A stretch of 64,000 nt of DNA from CAWFKS01 sp963816435. Lineage in GTDB: Bacteria; Pseudomonadota; Alphaproteobacteria; Rhizobiales; Rhizobiaceae. The notes under the pieces were generated by a model. It was not told where the DNA came from, made no database searches, and worked only from the letters and a program-made list of their open reading frames with translations. Every line of letters begins with the position of its first letter. The first letter of the stretch is position 1. The position numbers and the translations under genes were made by a program. The stretch spans positions 124,001-188,000 of the forward strand of contig CAWFKS010000016.1 of NCBI GenBank assembly GCA_963816435.1, in the 5' to 3' direction. Positions 31,907 through 42,044 of this stretch are shown one piece after another.

Positions 31907-31927
31907 CATACCGGTTAGCCCGGTATG
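31907..31927 (+). promoter_or_regulatory. Perfect hairpin in the flagellin 1 leader
   Basis: Arms CATACCGG (31907-31914) and CCGGTATG (31920-31927) with a five-base loop, 31 bases before the flagellin ATG. It could be a 5'-UTR control element, for instance for FlbT, or an operator. Confidence 0.45.
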
Positions 31928-31958
31928 TCCAGTATCTGCGTGTAAAGGTGTTGAGTAC

Positions 31959-32877
31959 ATGTCCAGTATCATGACCAATGCGTCCGCGATGACGGCGCTC
32001 ATGTCCCTCCAGAATACCAACAAGTCGCTGGAGACCACCCAGAAGCACATCTCGACCGGCTACCGCGTTTCCGAGGCCAGCGACAACGCTGCCTACTGGT
32101 CGATCGCCACCACGATGCGTTCCGACAACAAGGCCAACTCGGTCGTCCAGGATTCGCTCGGCCTCGGCGCCGGCAAGATCGACGCCGCCTACACGACGAT
32201 GAATTCCTCCATCGACGTCGTCGACCAGATCAAGCAGAAGGTCCTTCTGGCCAAGACCGCCAGCTCCACGGACCGCGCCAAGATCCAGACCGAAATCTCG
32301 TCCCTGCAGTCGCAGCTCACCGACAGCATCGGCGGCGCCAACTACGCCGGCACCAACCTGCTCGACGGCCGACCCGGTCCGGCAGCCGACCTGAAGGTCA
32401 TCTCGTCCTACAACCGCGACTCCAGCGGTGCCGTGACGACGGGTTCCATCACCGTCGCCGTCGCCAACACCACGCTTGTCGACTCGACTGGCAGCCCAGG
32501 CGGGCATCCTGGACACCGAGGTCACGACGACCAGCAGCCGGTAACGCGACGGCTCGGTCCTCACCCTCGACGTCACGGGCGCCAGCCTGGACGACACCGA
32601 CTTCGATGATCTGATGACGGCCGTCGAAACCGCGCTGTCGAGCATGGCCTCCGGCGCTGCCGAGCTCGGTGCGGCCAAGTCGCGCATCGACATGCAGAAG
32701 GACTTCGTGTCGAGCCTCACCGACGCCATCGACCGCGGCGTGGGCCAGCTCGTCGACGCCGACATGAACCAGGAGTCGACCCGTCTGCAGGCCCTCCAGG
32801 TCCAGCAGCAGCTCGGTGTTCAGGCGCTGTCGATCGCCAACTCGAACTCGCAGACGATCCTGTCGCTCTTCCGCTAA
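31959..32877 (+). CDS. Flagellin 1
   Basis: About 305 residues. The N-terminal D0/D1 domain reads MSSIMTNASAMTALMSLQNT, then ISTGYRVSEASDNAAYWSIA. The C-terminal D1/D0 reads SRIDMQKDFVSSLTDAIDRG, ending in SIANSNSQTILSLFR. Between 32490 and 32590 the sequence has at least two indels; alternative frames restore a variable domain like that of flagellin 2 (AGILDTEVTTTSS...LTLDVTGASL). Exported filament subunit of the complex-flagellum type of rhizobia. Confidence 0.93.
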
Positions 32878-32920
32878 GGGACCCGCCGCCCGCTCCCGCG
32901 GGCGCATCGACTGGAAATGC

Positions 32921-32955
32921 ATCGGGCCGCCCCTCGGGGCGGCCCGATTTCGTTT
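32921..32955 (+). terminator. Intrinsic terminator after flagellin 1
   Basis: Stem ATCGGGCCGCCCC / GGGGCGGCCCGAT with a two-base loop followed by TTCGTTT. Confidence 0.9.
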
Positions 32956-33021
32956 GTCGGCCAGGCCGGCGCATATATGCCTTCCCCAACCTTTCCCACT
33001 TCTTTCCATCTCGATTTCCGC

Positions 33022-33060
33022 TTAACCCTGCATTAACCATAGCGCCGTAGTTATGGTTAA
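33022..33060. promoter_or_regulatory. CtrA box and inverted TTAACC repeat upstream of flagellin 2
   Basis: TTAA (33022-33025), seven bases, TTAA (33033-33036) is the full CtrA consensus TTAA-N7-TTAA. TTAACCATA (33033-33041) is also repeated in inverted form as TATGGTTAA (33052-33060). The site lies 83-121 bases upstream of the flagellin 2 start. Confidence 0.7.
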
Positions 33061-33142
33061 CAGTTCGCTGCGGTGAATCGGGCGTCAGGTCGCCACGGGA
33101 AATCCAGGCCGGACGAATACTGTCGGAAAGGGAGTCGGTTCG

Positions 33143-34060
33143 TTGGCAAGCATCATGACAAACGCCTCTGCGATGACGGCGCTGCAATCGCTGAAGCAGA
33201 CCACCAAGGCGCTTGAAACCACACAGAAGCGCATATCCACCGGCTACCGGGTTTCCGAGGCCGCCGACAATGCCGCCTACTGGTCGATCGCCACCACGAT
33301 GCGGTCCGACAACAAGGCGATCTCCACGGTGCAGGACGCACTGGGGCTCGGCGCGGCGACGGTCGACACGGCGTATACCGCCATGAACAGCGCCATCAGC
33401 GTCGTCGACGACATCAAGCAGAAGGTCCTGCTCGCCAAGACGTCGAGCACCGAAGACCGCGCCAAGATCCAGACCGAGATCGCCGCGCTGCAGGCGCAGC
33501 TCAGCGACAGTGTCGGCACGTCGAGCTACGCGGGCAAGAACCTCCTCGAGACCGATCCGTCCAACGGCGCGACCCTCAGCCTTGTCTCTTCCTACAACCG
33601 CGATTCCTCGGGCAACGTCTCGACGGGAACGATCGACATCACGCTGGCCGATACCCGCCTCATCAACTCCGGCGGCACCAAGTCCGGCCTGCTGGATACC
33701 GAATCGACCACGACCGGCACTGCGACCGCCACCTTCTCGGTGCTCACCCTCGACGTCACCACCGCCAATCTCAACGATACCGACTTCGATGACATGCTGA
33801 CGGGTGTCGAGACGGCGCTGTCGGGCATCGAAGCCGGCGCGGCTTCGCTGGGCGCCGACAAGTCGCGCATCGACCTTCAGAAGGACTTCATCTCCAACCT
33901 GATGGATGCCATCGATCGCGGCATCGGTCAGCTGGTCGACGCCGACATGAACCGGGAATCGACGAAGCTGCAGGCCCTGCAGGTGCAGCAGCAGCTCGGC
34001 GTCCAGGCGCTCTCGATCGCGAATTCGAACTCGCAGATGATCCTGTCGCTGTTCCGCTGA
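33143..34060 (+). CDS. Flagellin 2
   Basis: 305 residues from TTG 33143, intact. N-terminal SIMTNASAMTALQSLKQTTK; variable centre with LVSSYNRDSSGNVSTGTIDI; C-terminal NSNSQMILSLFR. It is a close paralogue of flagellin 1, with near-identical termini. TTG follows GGAAAGGGAGTCGG. Its promoter carries a CtrA box, unlike that of flagellin 1. Confidence 0.96.
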   Translation: MASIMTNASAMTALQSLKQTTKALETTQKRISTGYRVSEAADNAAYWSIATTMRSDNKAISTVQDALGLGAATVDTAYTAMNSAISVVDDIKQKVLLAKTSSTEDRAKIQTEIAALQAQLSDSVGTSSYAGKNLLETDPSNGATLSLVSSYNRDSSGNVSTGTIDITLADTRLINSGGTKSGLLDTESTTTGTATATFSVLTLDVTTANLNDTDFDDMLTGVETALSGIEAGAASLGADKSRIDLQKDFISNLMDAIDRGIGQLVDADMNRESTKLQALQVQQQLGVQALSIANSNSQMILSLFR

Positions 34061-34097
34061 TAAGCGCGGGCCGCCGGCCCGCCACCCACCATCCGAT

Positions 34098-34130
34098 GGG
34101 CCGCCTTCCGGGCGGCTCATTTCATTTTCG
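34098..34130 (+). terminator. Intrinsic terminator after flagellin 2
   Basis: A hairpin of GCCGCC and GGCGGC around TTCCG, followed by TCATTTCATTTT. Confidence 0.8.
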
Positions 34131-34131
34131 C

Positions 34132-34150
34132 ACAAGCTTCGGTGACTAGG
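34132..34150 (+). promoter_or_regulatory. Flagellar bipartite motif before fliF
   Basis: ACAAGC, nine bases, TAGG; 18 bases before the fliF start. Confidence 0.55.
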
Positions 34151-34167
34151 CTGCCCGTGAGAAGATT

Positions 34168-35824
34168 ATGGGGAGCACCCCGACCTTGCCGGTCCAGATC
34201 CAGAACATCGTCGACAATCTCAGGAGTTTCGGGCCGCAGCGGCTGGCGCTGCTGGGCGGGGTCTTCGCAGCAGTCATCGCCGTGGTTGTGGTGGGCTCGA
34301 TCTATCTCAACCGCCCCGCCTACGAGACGCTCTATGTCGGCCTCGACCGCGCCGACGTGAACCAGATCGGCCTGGTGCTCGGGGAAGCCGGGATCGACTT
34401 CGACGTCGACGCGGACGGGACGACGGTTCTGGTACGCGCCGGCAAGACCGCACAGGCCCGCATGCTTCTGGCCGAAAAGGGCCTGCCGACCAGCACGCAA
34501 CGCCGGCTACGAACTCTTCGACAATGTCGGCTCGCTCGGCCTGACCTCCTTCATGCAGGAGATCACGCGCGTCCGTGCGCTGGAAGGCGAGATCGCCCGC
34601 ACCATCCAGACGATTTCCGGCATCCGGGCGGCGCGCGTCCACATCGTCATGGCCGAGCGCGGCAATTTCCGCCACGAGGAGCAGAAGCCGACCGCCTCGG
34701 TGGTCATCCGCGCCTCGCAGATGGATGGCGAGCGCAGCGCCATGGCGATCCGCCATCTCGTTGCGGCCGCCGTGCCGGGTCTCGACGTCGACAATGTCAC
34801 CGTGCTCGACCAGACGGGCACGCTGCTTGCAGCCGGCGACGACCCGTCGAACTCGTCGCTGACCCGTTCCATGGGCGTGGAACGCACCGTCGAGACGCAG
34901 ATCGAGGCGAATATCCGCCGCGCGCTCGCCCCCTATCTCGGCCCCGACAATTTCCGCGCCAGCGTTCGCGCCGACGTCAACACCGACAGCAAGCAGATCC
35001 AGGAGACGATCTACGACCCGGATTCACGTGTCGAGCGCTCCGTGCAGGTCGTGAAGTCGTCCGACAACTCCAACCAGAAATCCGCCTCCCAGCCGGTCTC
35101 GGTCGAGCAGAACCTGCCGCAGCCGCAGGCGCAAACGCCGGAAGGCCAGCAATCGACGGCCCAGAGCGACCGCCGGGAGGAGACGACCAACTACGAGCTC
35201 AGCTCGAAGCGCATCGAGACCGTCAGCAACGGCTTTTCGGTTGCCAAGCTTTCGATCGCGGTGGTCGTCAACCAGCAGCGGCTGAAGCAGATTCTCGGCG
35301 ACGGCGCGACACCCGAACAGGTCGCCAGCCGCGTCGAGGAGATCAAGTCGCTTGCGGCCACCGCCGCCGGTCTCGACGACAGCCGCGGCGACAACATCAA
35401 GGTGACCGCCGTCGAGTTCATCGACGGGCTGGACGGCGAGGAGATGCCGGCGCCCGGAATACTCGACGCGATCGGCCGCAATACCGGCACCATGATCAAT
35501 GCCGGCGCGTTCATCCTGGTGGTGCTGCTGGTCGTGTTGTTCGGCCTGCGTCCGATGACCAAGGCCCTATCGCGGCCGCCCGCATCGGCTGACGAGCCGA
35601 GCTTCGACGAGGTTCAGCGTTCATTGCCCGAACCCGAGGCAGGAGAAGAGCGCCCGCGAATAGCCGACGCCTCCTCCGAGGGTCGGGCGCCAGCGCCTGC
35701 CGAGGACGATTTGCGCAGGAAGGTTCGTCCGGCGCCGCAGGAAAGGCTCGCCCGCATGGTCGACCTGAACGAGGAGCGGACCGCGCAGATCCTGCGTAAA
35801 TGGGCGCGGCAGGAGGCGGCATGA
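34168..35824 (+). CDS. fliF: FliF, MS ring protein
   Basis: About 552 residues with a membrane helix near each end (LALLGGVFAAVIAVVVVGSI and INAGAFILVVLLVVLFGLRP). The ring-building modules contain RVHIVMAERGNFRHEEQKPT and the C-terminal FliG-binding tail RLARMVDLNEERTAQILRKW. An extra C near 34500 (ACGCAAC for ACGAAC) breaks the frame before NAGYELFDNVGSLGL. fliF stands here after the flagellins rather than next to visN as in Sinorhizobium. Confidence 0.95.
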
Positions 35825-36462
35825 TGGCTTCGACCATGCTGTCGAACGCGCTGCGCGACTTCGGCGCGAAGCCGCCGCCACAGGCGCGCGGACCGAACAT
35901 CGAAGCGAGGCAGGCTCCCCCTGCCCTGTCACGTGCGCCTTTCGCGGACGCCGACAGACGCGCGGCCGAGATCGCCGAGGCCGTGGCCGACGCCGAGACT
36001 CGCCTTGCCGAGCGCTTGCACGCCGAACATGAACGGCAGCTCGATGCCGAGCGCGAGGCGCATCAGAGCGAGCTGGCCCGGCTGAGGGACGAGTTTTCCT
36101 CCGAAGCCGCGCGTGAGATCGCGGCCAAGCTGGACACTCTGGAAGAACGCCTTGTCGAAGTCACCTCGTCCGTGGTCGCCCGCCTGCTCGCGGTCGTCAT
36201 GACCGAACACGTCCAGAAGCGTTCCCTGGAGGCCCTGGCGCGTTCGATCCACGACGCGCTCGCGGACAAGGAGGCGGTGACGATCCGCGTCACAGGCCCC
36301 GTCTCGCTCTACGAAAGCCTGCAGGAGCTTCTGGGCCCGCTCGCCGAGAAGCTCATGCACGTGGAGTCCACCGACGTCGACCTGACGGTCTCGTTCGATG
36401 AGCGGGTTTACGAGACCCGGCTGGCCGAGTGGTCGGAAGCCCTGTCGGAGGCGGTTGCGTGA
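35821..36462 (+). CDS. FliH-like export ATPase regulator
   Basis: 213 residues. An Ala/Glu/Arg-rich coiled coil (AVADAETRLAERLHAEHERQ, then LDAEREAHQSELARLRDE) is followed by a C-terminal domain with SLEALARSIHDALADKEAVT, as in FliH/YscL proteins that hold FliI. Similarity is mainly by architecture and position between fliF and motB. ATG 35821 overlaps the fliF stop; the stop overlaps the motB GTG. Confidence 0.7.
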   Translation: MMASTMLSNALRDFGAKPPPQARGPNIEARQAPPALSRAPFADADRRAAEIAEAVADAETRLAERLHAEHERQLDAEREAHQSELARLRDEFSSEAAREIAAKLDTLEERLVEVTSSVVARLLAVVMTEHVQKRSLEALARSIHDALADKEAVTIRVTGPVSLYESLQELLGPLAEKLMHVESTDVDLTVSFDERVYETRLAEWSEALSEAVA

Positions 36463-37759
36463 ATTACTCCGACAGCGACGAACCCCGCCACGAGATCATC
36501 ATCGTCCGGCGCGGCGGCGGCGACGAGGAAGAAGGCCATCACGGCGGCGTCTGGAAGATCGCCTTCGCCGACTTCATGACGGCGATGATGTGCTTCTTTC
36601 TGGTCATGTGGCTGATCAACGCGGCCAACGAGCAGACCAAGGCGGCGGTCGCCAGCTACTTCAACCCGGTCAAGCTGGTCGACCGCAATACCAATCGCAA
36701 GGGCCTGGAGGACATCGGCGAGGGGCCGGAGCAGGCGTCGACCAAGGAAAACACCGAAAAGAAGGAAACGGACAAGAAGGCGGGCGCCAATAACGACCTG
36801 TCCGGCCCCGCCGAGAACGAGGCGGGCACCGACATTTCCGAGCAACCCAAGCACTCGGACGAGAACTTCTTCGCCAATCCCTATGCGGTGCTAGCCGACA
36901 TCGCCGCCGAAACCGGGTACGCTTCAGAACGTAAGCACGAAGGGGGATGGCGGAGCCGCGGAAGCAGGACCGGCCACCGGCGCCTCCGGGGGCGAGTCGT
37001 ATCGCGACCCATTTGCTCCGGATTTCTGGTCGTCGCGCAGCGACGACAGCACCGAAACCCAGCCGAACCATGGCTCCGCTTCCGCTACCTCGCCAGAAAC
37101 AACAACCGAACAGCAACTCGAAGCCTATCTCAGCGGCGAAATGCAGGCCGACGAGCCCATGGACACGAAGCCGGCCGAGGTCACCGCCCCTGCCGACTCC
37201 AAGGCCGGAGGCCTCGGCACCGGCGGCCAAGGCCGCCGCCAGCAGCCACGACGCCAAGATTGAGGCCGCAGACAGCACCCAGGACGCCAAGATGAAGGCG
37301 GCCGAGCAGATGGCCGCCTCAATCGAAAAGGATTTGGCGCACAGCTTCGACAACGCTCGGATCCCGCAGGAAGTGACGGTCACGCCGACAGAAAAGGGCG
37401 TGCTGATTTCGATCACCGACAACGCGAAAGAGGGAATGTTCGAGATCGGGTCCGCCGTGCCGCGGCCCGAGATGGTGCGCGCCATGGAAAAGATCGGCCA
37501 CACGCTGAGCACGCGTTCCGGCAACATCGTGATCGGCGGTCACACCGACGCGCGTCCCTTCTCCGACGACAAATACGACAACTGGCGGCTGTCGACCGCG
37601 CGCGCTCATTCCGCCTACTACATGCTGGTGCGTGGCGGCCTGGCCGAGAAGCGCGTCGTCGAGGTCGCCGGCTTTGCCGATCGCCGTCTCAAGGTTCCCG
37701 AAGATCCGATGGCGGACGCCAACCGGCGCATCGAGGTTCTGCTGGAGACCGATGGATGA
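36459..37759 (+). CDS. motB: MotB, flagellar stator protein
   Basis: About 433 residues from GTG 36459. One membrane helix (FMTAMMCFFLVMWLINAA) begins just after the conserved proton-carrying Asp (IAFADFMTA, Asp38). A long linker leads to an OmpA-type peptidoglycan-binding domain (IVIGGHTDARPFSDDKYDNW, then RVVEVAGFADRR). The linker is broken near 36918 (extra T) and near 37230 (extra G); a third frame between them gives plausible linker sequence. Longer than enteric MotB, as in rhizobia. Confidence 0.92.
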
Positions 37760-39009
37760 CGATCGCGCACGGCATGCGCGTTTGCCTGCTGGTGACGGCA
37801 GCCGCCGCGCCCTGCGCGCGTGCGGCAGCGGAGGGGCTTGGCTCGCTGGAGCCTTACCAGATGGTGCGATCCCTGCAGCTCGTACAAGATCGCCTCGCCG
37901 ACGGCGACGACGCGGCATTGCCGATGCAGCGCAAGCTGCTCGAACTGATCGACGCCCGGCTGATCGATGCCGCTCCCAGTGAATTCCAGGACGAGCGCAA
38001 CTTCGATGCGCTGCTGATCTACGGCATGAGCGGCGGCAACCCGAGGACGCTCGAGACGGTTCTGCCGCGGGTCGACGTCGACAACCAGGGGCGCAAGATC
38101 GGTGACGCCATCGTCGACTATCTGCGCAACCGCACGGCGCCCGCCCGCCAGATACTTCTCACGGTCGATCCGATGACGCTCGATCCCGAACTCGGCGCCT
38201 TCCTGGCGCTGGTCGAGGGCTCGCTGGCGGCCCAACGAACGCCTCAGAAGGCGCTGGGCCTGTTCGATGTCGCCCGGCTATTGAGCCCCGGCACGCTGGT
38301 CGAGGAGGCAGCCCTCAGGCGAAGCGTGTCGCTTTGTACCGATCCTCCCGATGCCGAACGGTTCCTGCGCGCCTCGGAGCAATATGTCCGGCGCTTCCTC
38401 TACTCTCCCTATGCCAGCCAGTTCGCCGAATCCTTCGTGGCCGGTGTCGTGGCGTTGCGCACGAGCATCGACCTTGCCGGTGTCGCCGAAGTGATTGCCG
38501 ACATGAACCACGATCAGGCGCGGGCCATCTACCTGCGCATTGCCCGGCAGGCGGTGATCGGCAACGACGAGAAACTCCTCGCCTTCACCGCGAAGGGGCT
38601 CGAGGGATTGAGCGACAAGCCTGCGTCGGCCACCGAAGACGTTGCCGAGGCGGCGGCGCAGAGCGACGACCCGCGCCAGCAGCTCTACATGAGCATGGGC
38701 TCGCTGACGTCGGAAACGATCGGTCAGGTCGCAAAGCAACTCGCCGAGATAGACCGCAGCCGGCTTTCGCCCGACGACCGCAAATTGCTGGACGCCGCCA
38801 AAGCAATCGCCGACGAGGTCATGGCCATTCCCGAGGGTTCGGTCGACGCGACGATAAGGCCGGCATCCATCGCCGCCGACCTGCCGCCAGTGGAGACGCC
38901 CCCGGTCGCCGCCGCGCCGGACGACGCGAACGCGACGGCGGGCATGCTCGCAGAAACACAGAAGAAACTCGACGCAGTCGACAAGCTGCTCCAAGAGACA
39001 GACCAGTGA
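37756..39009 (+). CDS. motC: MotC, periplasmic motility protein
   Basis: 417 residues, intact. A signal peptide (MRVCLLVTAAAAPCARAAAE) is followed by an all-helical repeat-like protein (LGSLEPYQMVRSLQLVQDRL) with a C-terminal coiled coil. MotC binds the periplasmic part of MotB in Sinorhizobium. ATGA overlap with motB and GTGA overlap with fliK show strict coupling. Confidence 0.93.
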   Translation: MTIAHGMRVCLLVTAAAAPCARAAAEGLGSLEPYQMVRSLQLVQDRLADGDDAALPMQRKLLELIDARLIDAAPSEFQDERNFDALLIYGMSGGNPRTLETVLPRVDVDNQGRKIGDAIVDYLRNRTAPARQILLTVDPMTLDPELGAFLALVEGSLAAQRTPQKALGLFDVARLLSPGTLVEEAALRRSVSLCTDPPDAERFLRASEQYVRRFLYSPYASQFAESFVAGVVALRTSIDLAGVAEVIADMNHDQARAIYLRIARQAVIGNDEKLLAFTAKGLEGLSDKPASATEDVAEAAAQSDDPRQQLYMSMGSLTSETIGQVAKQLAEIDRSRLSPDDRKLLDAAKAIADEVMAIPEGSVDATIRPASIAADLPPVETPPVAAAPDDANATAGMLAETQKKLDAVDKLLQETDQ

Positions 39010-40530
39010 CAGTAACCTTGCAGTTTTCCCCGGGCGCATCGCGCGCCGCGCCAGATGCAACAGGCCAGGGCTCCTCGGGAGCTTCGCACCAAACGTCCGA
39101 GCCGGATATGTTTCGCCGGCTCACCGAGACCGGAAGCGGCACCCAGCGCCCTTCCGGAAGACCGTCGGCACAGCCGCCGAACGAGCCATCCGGCGAGGAA
39201 ATGCAAAAAGGCGAAGAGGCGAAGTCCCTGCACGGCAGCTGGCATGACCGCCTCGGTCTCTGGCGGCGCGGCGTGGATCGGCGCGAGAGCTGCGAGGCCG
39301 ACGAGAAACACGGGACCCCCAAGGACGAGAATGCTGCGCAAGAGGCCGATCCCGTCGCGGCCACTCTCCTGATGGCACCGGCGCAGGCCCAAGCGTCCGA
39401 TCAGGACTCCGAAGGGAGGCAAGACCGATGCTGATGGGGTGAAAAATCAGACCGGAGCGAACCTGGCAGTCGCCAACACACCGACGGCGACAAAGGTTCC
39501 TGAGAAGCGTTCGGACACGGCCAAGCTTGTGACGGACGAAAGGAGCAACCAGCCGTCAAGGACAGACGACGGGACAACGCGGCAGGCGTCCGGGGGTCAG
39601 AATACCCAGGCGTCGAGTGCGATATCGGCAGCCGCTGCGCGAGGGGATACGATCCGCGCCGCTCAGGGCGCGCCACAGCCGGTTCAAGCGGCGGCCGCGG
39701 ACGGCGAGAACCGGGCGAAACGCGGCAACGGCAACAGGTCGGCTCAACAGGACGAAACCCGGCGGCGGTGAGTGCCCTCCGCGGCGGCGGCCGCACGTGT
39801 TCAGGCGGCGACATCCTCAGGCGAGCCTTCGCAGCCGGTGGCGCCACTGCCCGCGGAAAGGGAAACGCGCGCCTACCAGGTTGCATCCGATCAGGACAGT
39901 GATCACGGTGACAAGCCCAAACCGGGCATGGTGTCCGCCGAGCACAAGATGACTGTGGTCTCGACCGGCGCCCCCGCAAACCACCAGCTTCAGTCGCCGG
40001 TGAGCGCCACCACAGCTGCTCTCGTCAATGATCTCGGACGCGATCCGGAGTGGCGCGCCGCGGTCCAGCAGGCAGCTGCTCCCGAACCTCAGCAGCGTCT
40101 GGCGCATCGAACGCCGGGAAGGACGCTCGAAATCCAGCTACATCCGGCCGAACTGGGCGTGGTCGCGGCAAGGCTCACGCGAACCGGCGACCGGCTCAGC
40201 GTGGAACTGCGCGTCCACACCGCCGAGGCGCATCATCGCCTGACAACCGACAGCAGCGCCATCGCCAAGGCGATGCAGGGGCTTGGTCTGGAGGTCGACC
40301 GAGTTGTCGTCCAGCACGCGCCGCCGCCGGCCCACACCGGCGCCCAGCCCGGCCAGCAGCAGGCGTCCGGCCGCGACGGCGGGTTTTCGCCCGGAAACGA
40401 GGCGCGTGGCGGCGATGGCGGTGGTGGTGGCGCGAACAACCCCGACGGAGGACGCGGAGGCCATGCAAGAGATAACGGCTCCGAGGCGCGGGATCGGCAG
40501 GACCCTCGCCGCAGCGGCGTTTACATTTAG
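39006..40530 (+). CDS. fliK: FliK (formerly MotD), hook-length control protein
   Basis: About 508 residues from GTG 39006. A long hydrophilic, low-complexity N-terminal region is followed by the conserved C-terminal Flg_hook domain (TLEIQLHPAELGVVAARLTR, then GDRLSVELRVHTAEAHHRL). A frame break near 39419 and two compensating indels around 39755-39790 create false stops at 39432 and 39769; the gene is read through these. FliK measures hook length and triggers the FlhB switch. Its end overlaps the lytic transglycosylase gene by 68 bases. Confidence 0.85.
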
Positions 40531-41044
40531 CCTGTTCTTAACCCCTGCCCTGGCAGGCAATGCATGCGAGGCACAAATCCTGCGAGCGTCGGCCAAATAT
40601 GGTGTCCCCGCAGGCATCCTCTACTCGGTCGGTCTCGCCGAAACCGGGCGCAAGGGCAGCCTGCAGCCCTATGCGCTCAACATCGAAGGCAAGGCGGTAT
40701 TTCCGCGCTCGTTGCCGGATGCACTGAGCGCGTTCGAGCAAGCGCGCCGAGGCGGAGCCAAGCTCATCGACCTCGGCTGCATGCAGATCAACTATCACTA
40801 TCACGGCGACCATTTCGCCGGTCCGCGCGACATGCTGGACCCGGCGCGCAACGTCGATTACGCGGCGCGCTTCCTGCGCGATCTGCACGCCCGGCACGTG
40901 ACCTGGTCGATGGCGGTGGCGCGCTACCACGCCGGACCCGACAACGATCCGGCCCAGAAGCGCTATGTCTGTCGGGTCATCGCCAATCTGGTGGCGACGG
41001 GTTTCGGCCAGTGGACAACCGGCGCCCGCCAGTTCTGCAACTGA
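40463..41044 (+). CDS. Lytic transglycosylase-like periplasmic enzyme
   Basis: 193 residues. After a signal peptide (LAAAAFTFSLFLTPALAG) comes an SLT-type domain: ASAKYGVPAGILYSVGLAET with the catalytic Glu in LAETG, then LIDLGCMQINYHYHGDHF and MAVARYHAGPDNDPAQK. It would cut peptidoglycan to let the rod through, since no muramidase domain is attached to the FlgJ-like protein here. ATG 40463 lies within the end of fliK. Intact. Confidence 0.85.
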   Translation: MQEITAPRRGIGRTLAAAAFTFSLFLTPALAGNACEAQILRASAKYGVPAGILYSVGLAETGRKGSLQPYALNIEGKAVFPRSLPDALSAFEQARRGGAKLIDLGCMQINYHYHGDHFAGPRDMLDPARNVDYAARFLRDLHARHVTWSMAVARYHAGPDNDPAQKRYVCRVIANLVATGFGQWTTGARQFCN

Positions 41045-41057
41045 TGGTTGTTCCTCT

Positions 41058-41253
41058 GATTCCCTCGCCAGCGAATCCTCAAAGTAAAAGACATTGAAAA
41101 ACATACGCTTCGATTCGACGCACCTCGAATCGAGTGATTCACGCCCTGTGAAACCCGCCCGGGAGACTCCCCAAAATCCCATCACAAGATATCGGCGTTG
41201 TGCCCGATTCCCCTGCCCGGTTACTTCTGGTTAACCACGTAAGCAATTGATTC
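41058..41253. promoter_or_regulatory. Cluster of eight GANTC sites upstream of rem
   Basis: GANTC at 41058, 41073, 41112, 41127, 41136, 41165, 41206 and 41249, covering the whole 222-base gap before the regulator rem. This mirrors the cluster before visN. Confidence 0.75.
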
Positions 41254-41266
41254 GGAGGGCGGGCCG

Positions 41267-41937
41267 ATGATCGTGATTGTGGACGAGCGCGAGCTCGTGC
41301 AAGATGGATATCATTCACTTTTCGACCGCGAGGGCATAGCCAGCGCCGGTTTCGCTTCGGCGACGTTCGACGAATGGGTTTCGTCGGCGCCGGACCAGGA
41401 CCTGCAATCCGTGCGTGCGTTCCTGCTTGGCGAATGCGACAACGAAACGGTATCGCCGCGAAAGATTCGCGGACGCTGCGACGCACCGGTCATTGCCCTT
41501 GTCGGAACAGCATTCGCTGGAAAACACGCTGAGGCTCTTCGAGTCCGGCTTCGACGACGTCATCCGCAAGCCGGTGCACATTCGCGAGATCCTCGCGCGC
41601 ATCACCGCCATCCGGCGTCGCGCCCAGGAGGATGCCAGCTTCACCGAGATCGGCGCTATGCGCGTGTTCCTCGACGGCCGCGACCCCGAGATCGACGGCG
41701 AGCCGATGCCGCTGCCGCGCCGCGAACGCCGCATCCTGGAATACCTGGCTTCCAACAGCGGCCGCCGCGTAACCAAGACGCAGGTCTTCAACGCCATCTA
41801 CGGTATCTTCGACGAAGACGTCGAGGAGAACGTCGTTGAGAGCCACATCTCGCAAGCTGCGCAAGAAGCTGCGCGAGCGGCTGGGTTTCGACCCCATCGA
41901 TTCCAAGCGTTTCCTCGGCTATCGGCTGGTCGTGTGA
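41267..41937 (+). CDS. rem: Rem, OmpR-type activator of flagellar genes
   Basis: About 223 residues. A receiver-like N-terminal domain (MIVIVDERELVQDGYHSLFD, then FESGFDDVIRKPVHIREILA) lacks the usual acidic pair. The C-terminal winged helix reads RERRILEYLASNSGRRVTKT then VVESHISKLRKKLRERLGF. Rem is activated by VisNR and switches on class II flagellar genes in rhizobia. An extra T near 41508 and an extra C near 41852 break the frame. Located just before flgE, as in Sinorhizobium. Confidence 0.9.
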
Positions 41938-41989
41938 GGCAGACCTGCCACGGCGCCTCGTCGCGTCCGCGGCCGGAAGCCAGCCTCGC

Positions 41990-42008
41990 ACAAGTCAGGC
42001 GCGCTAGC
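41990..42008 (+). promoter_or_regulatory. Flagellar bipartite motif before flgE
   Basis: ACAAGT, nine bases, TAGC; 37 bases before the flgE ATG. Confidence 0.55.
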
Positions 42009-42044
42009 CTCGCACAGAGGCATGGCATTCGAGGAGAAGACCCG

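Noticed and set aside
39432..39771. Stops at 39432 and 39769 as true ends, giving three small genes instead of fliK
   Set aside because: The pieces together have FliK length and end in the Flg_hook domain; small indels explain both stops, as in many genes here.
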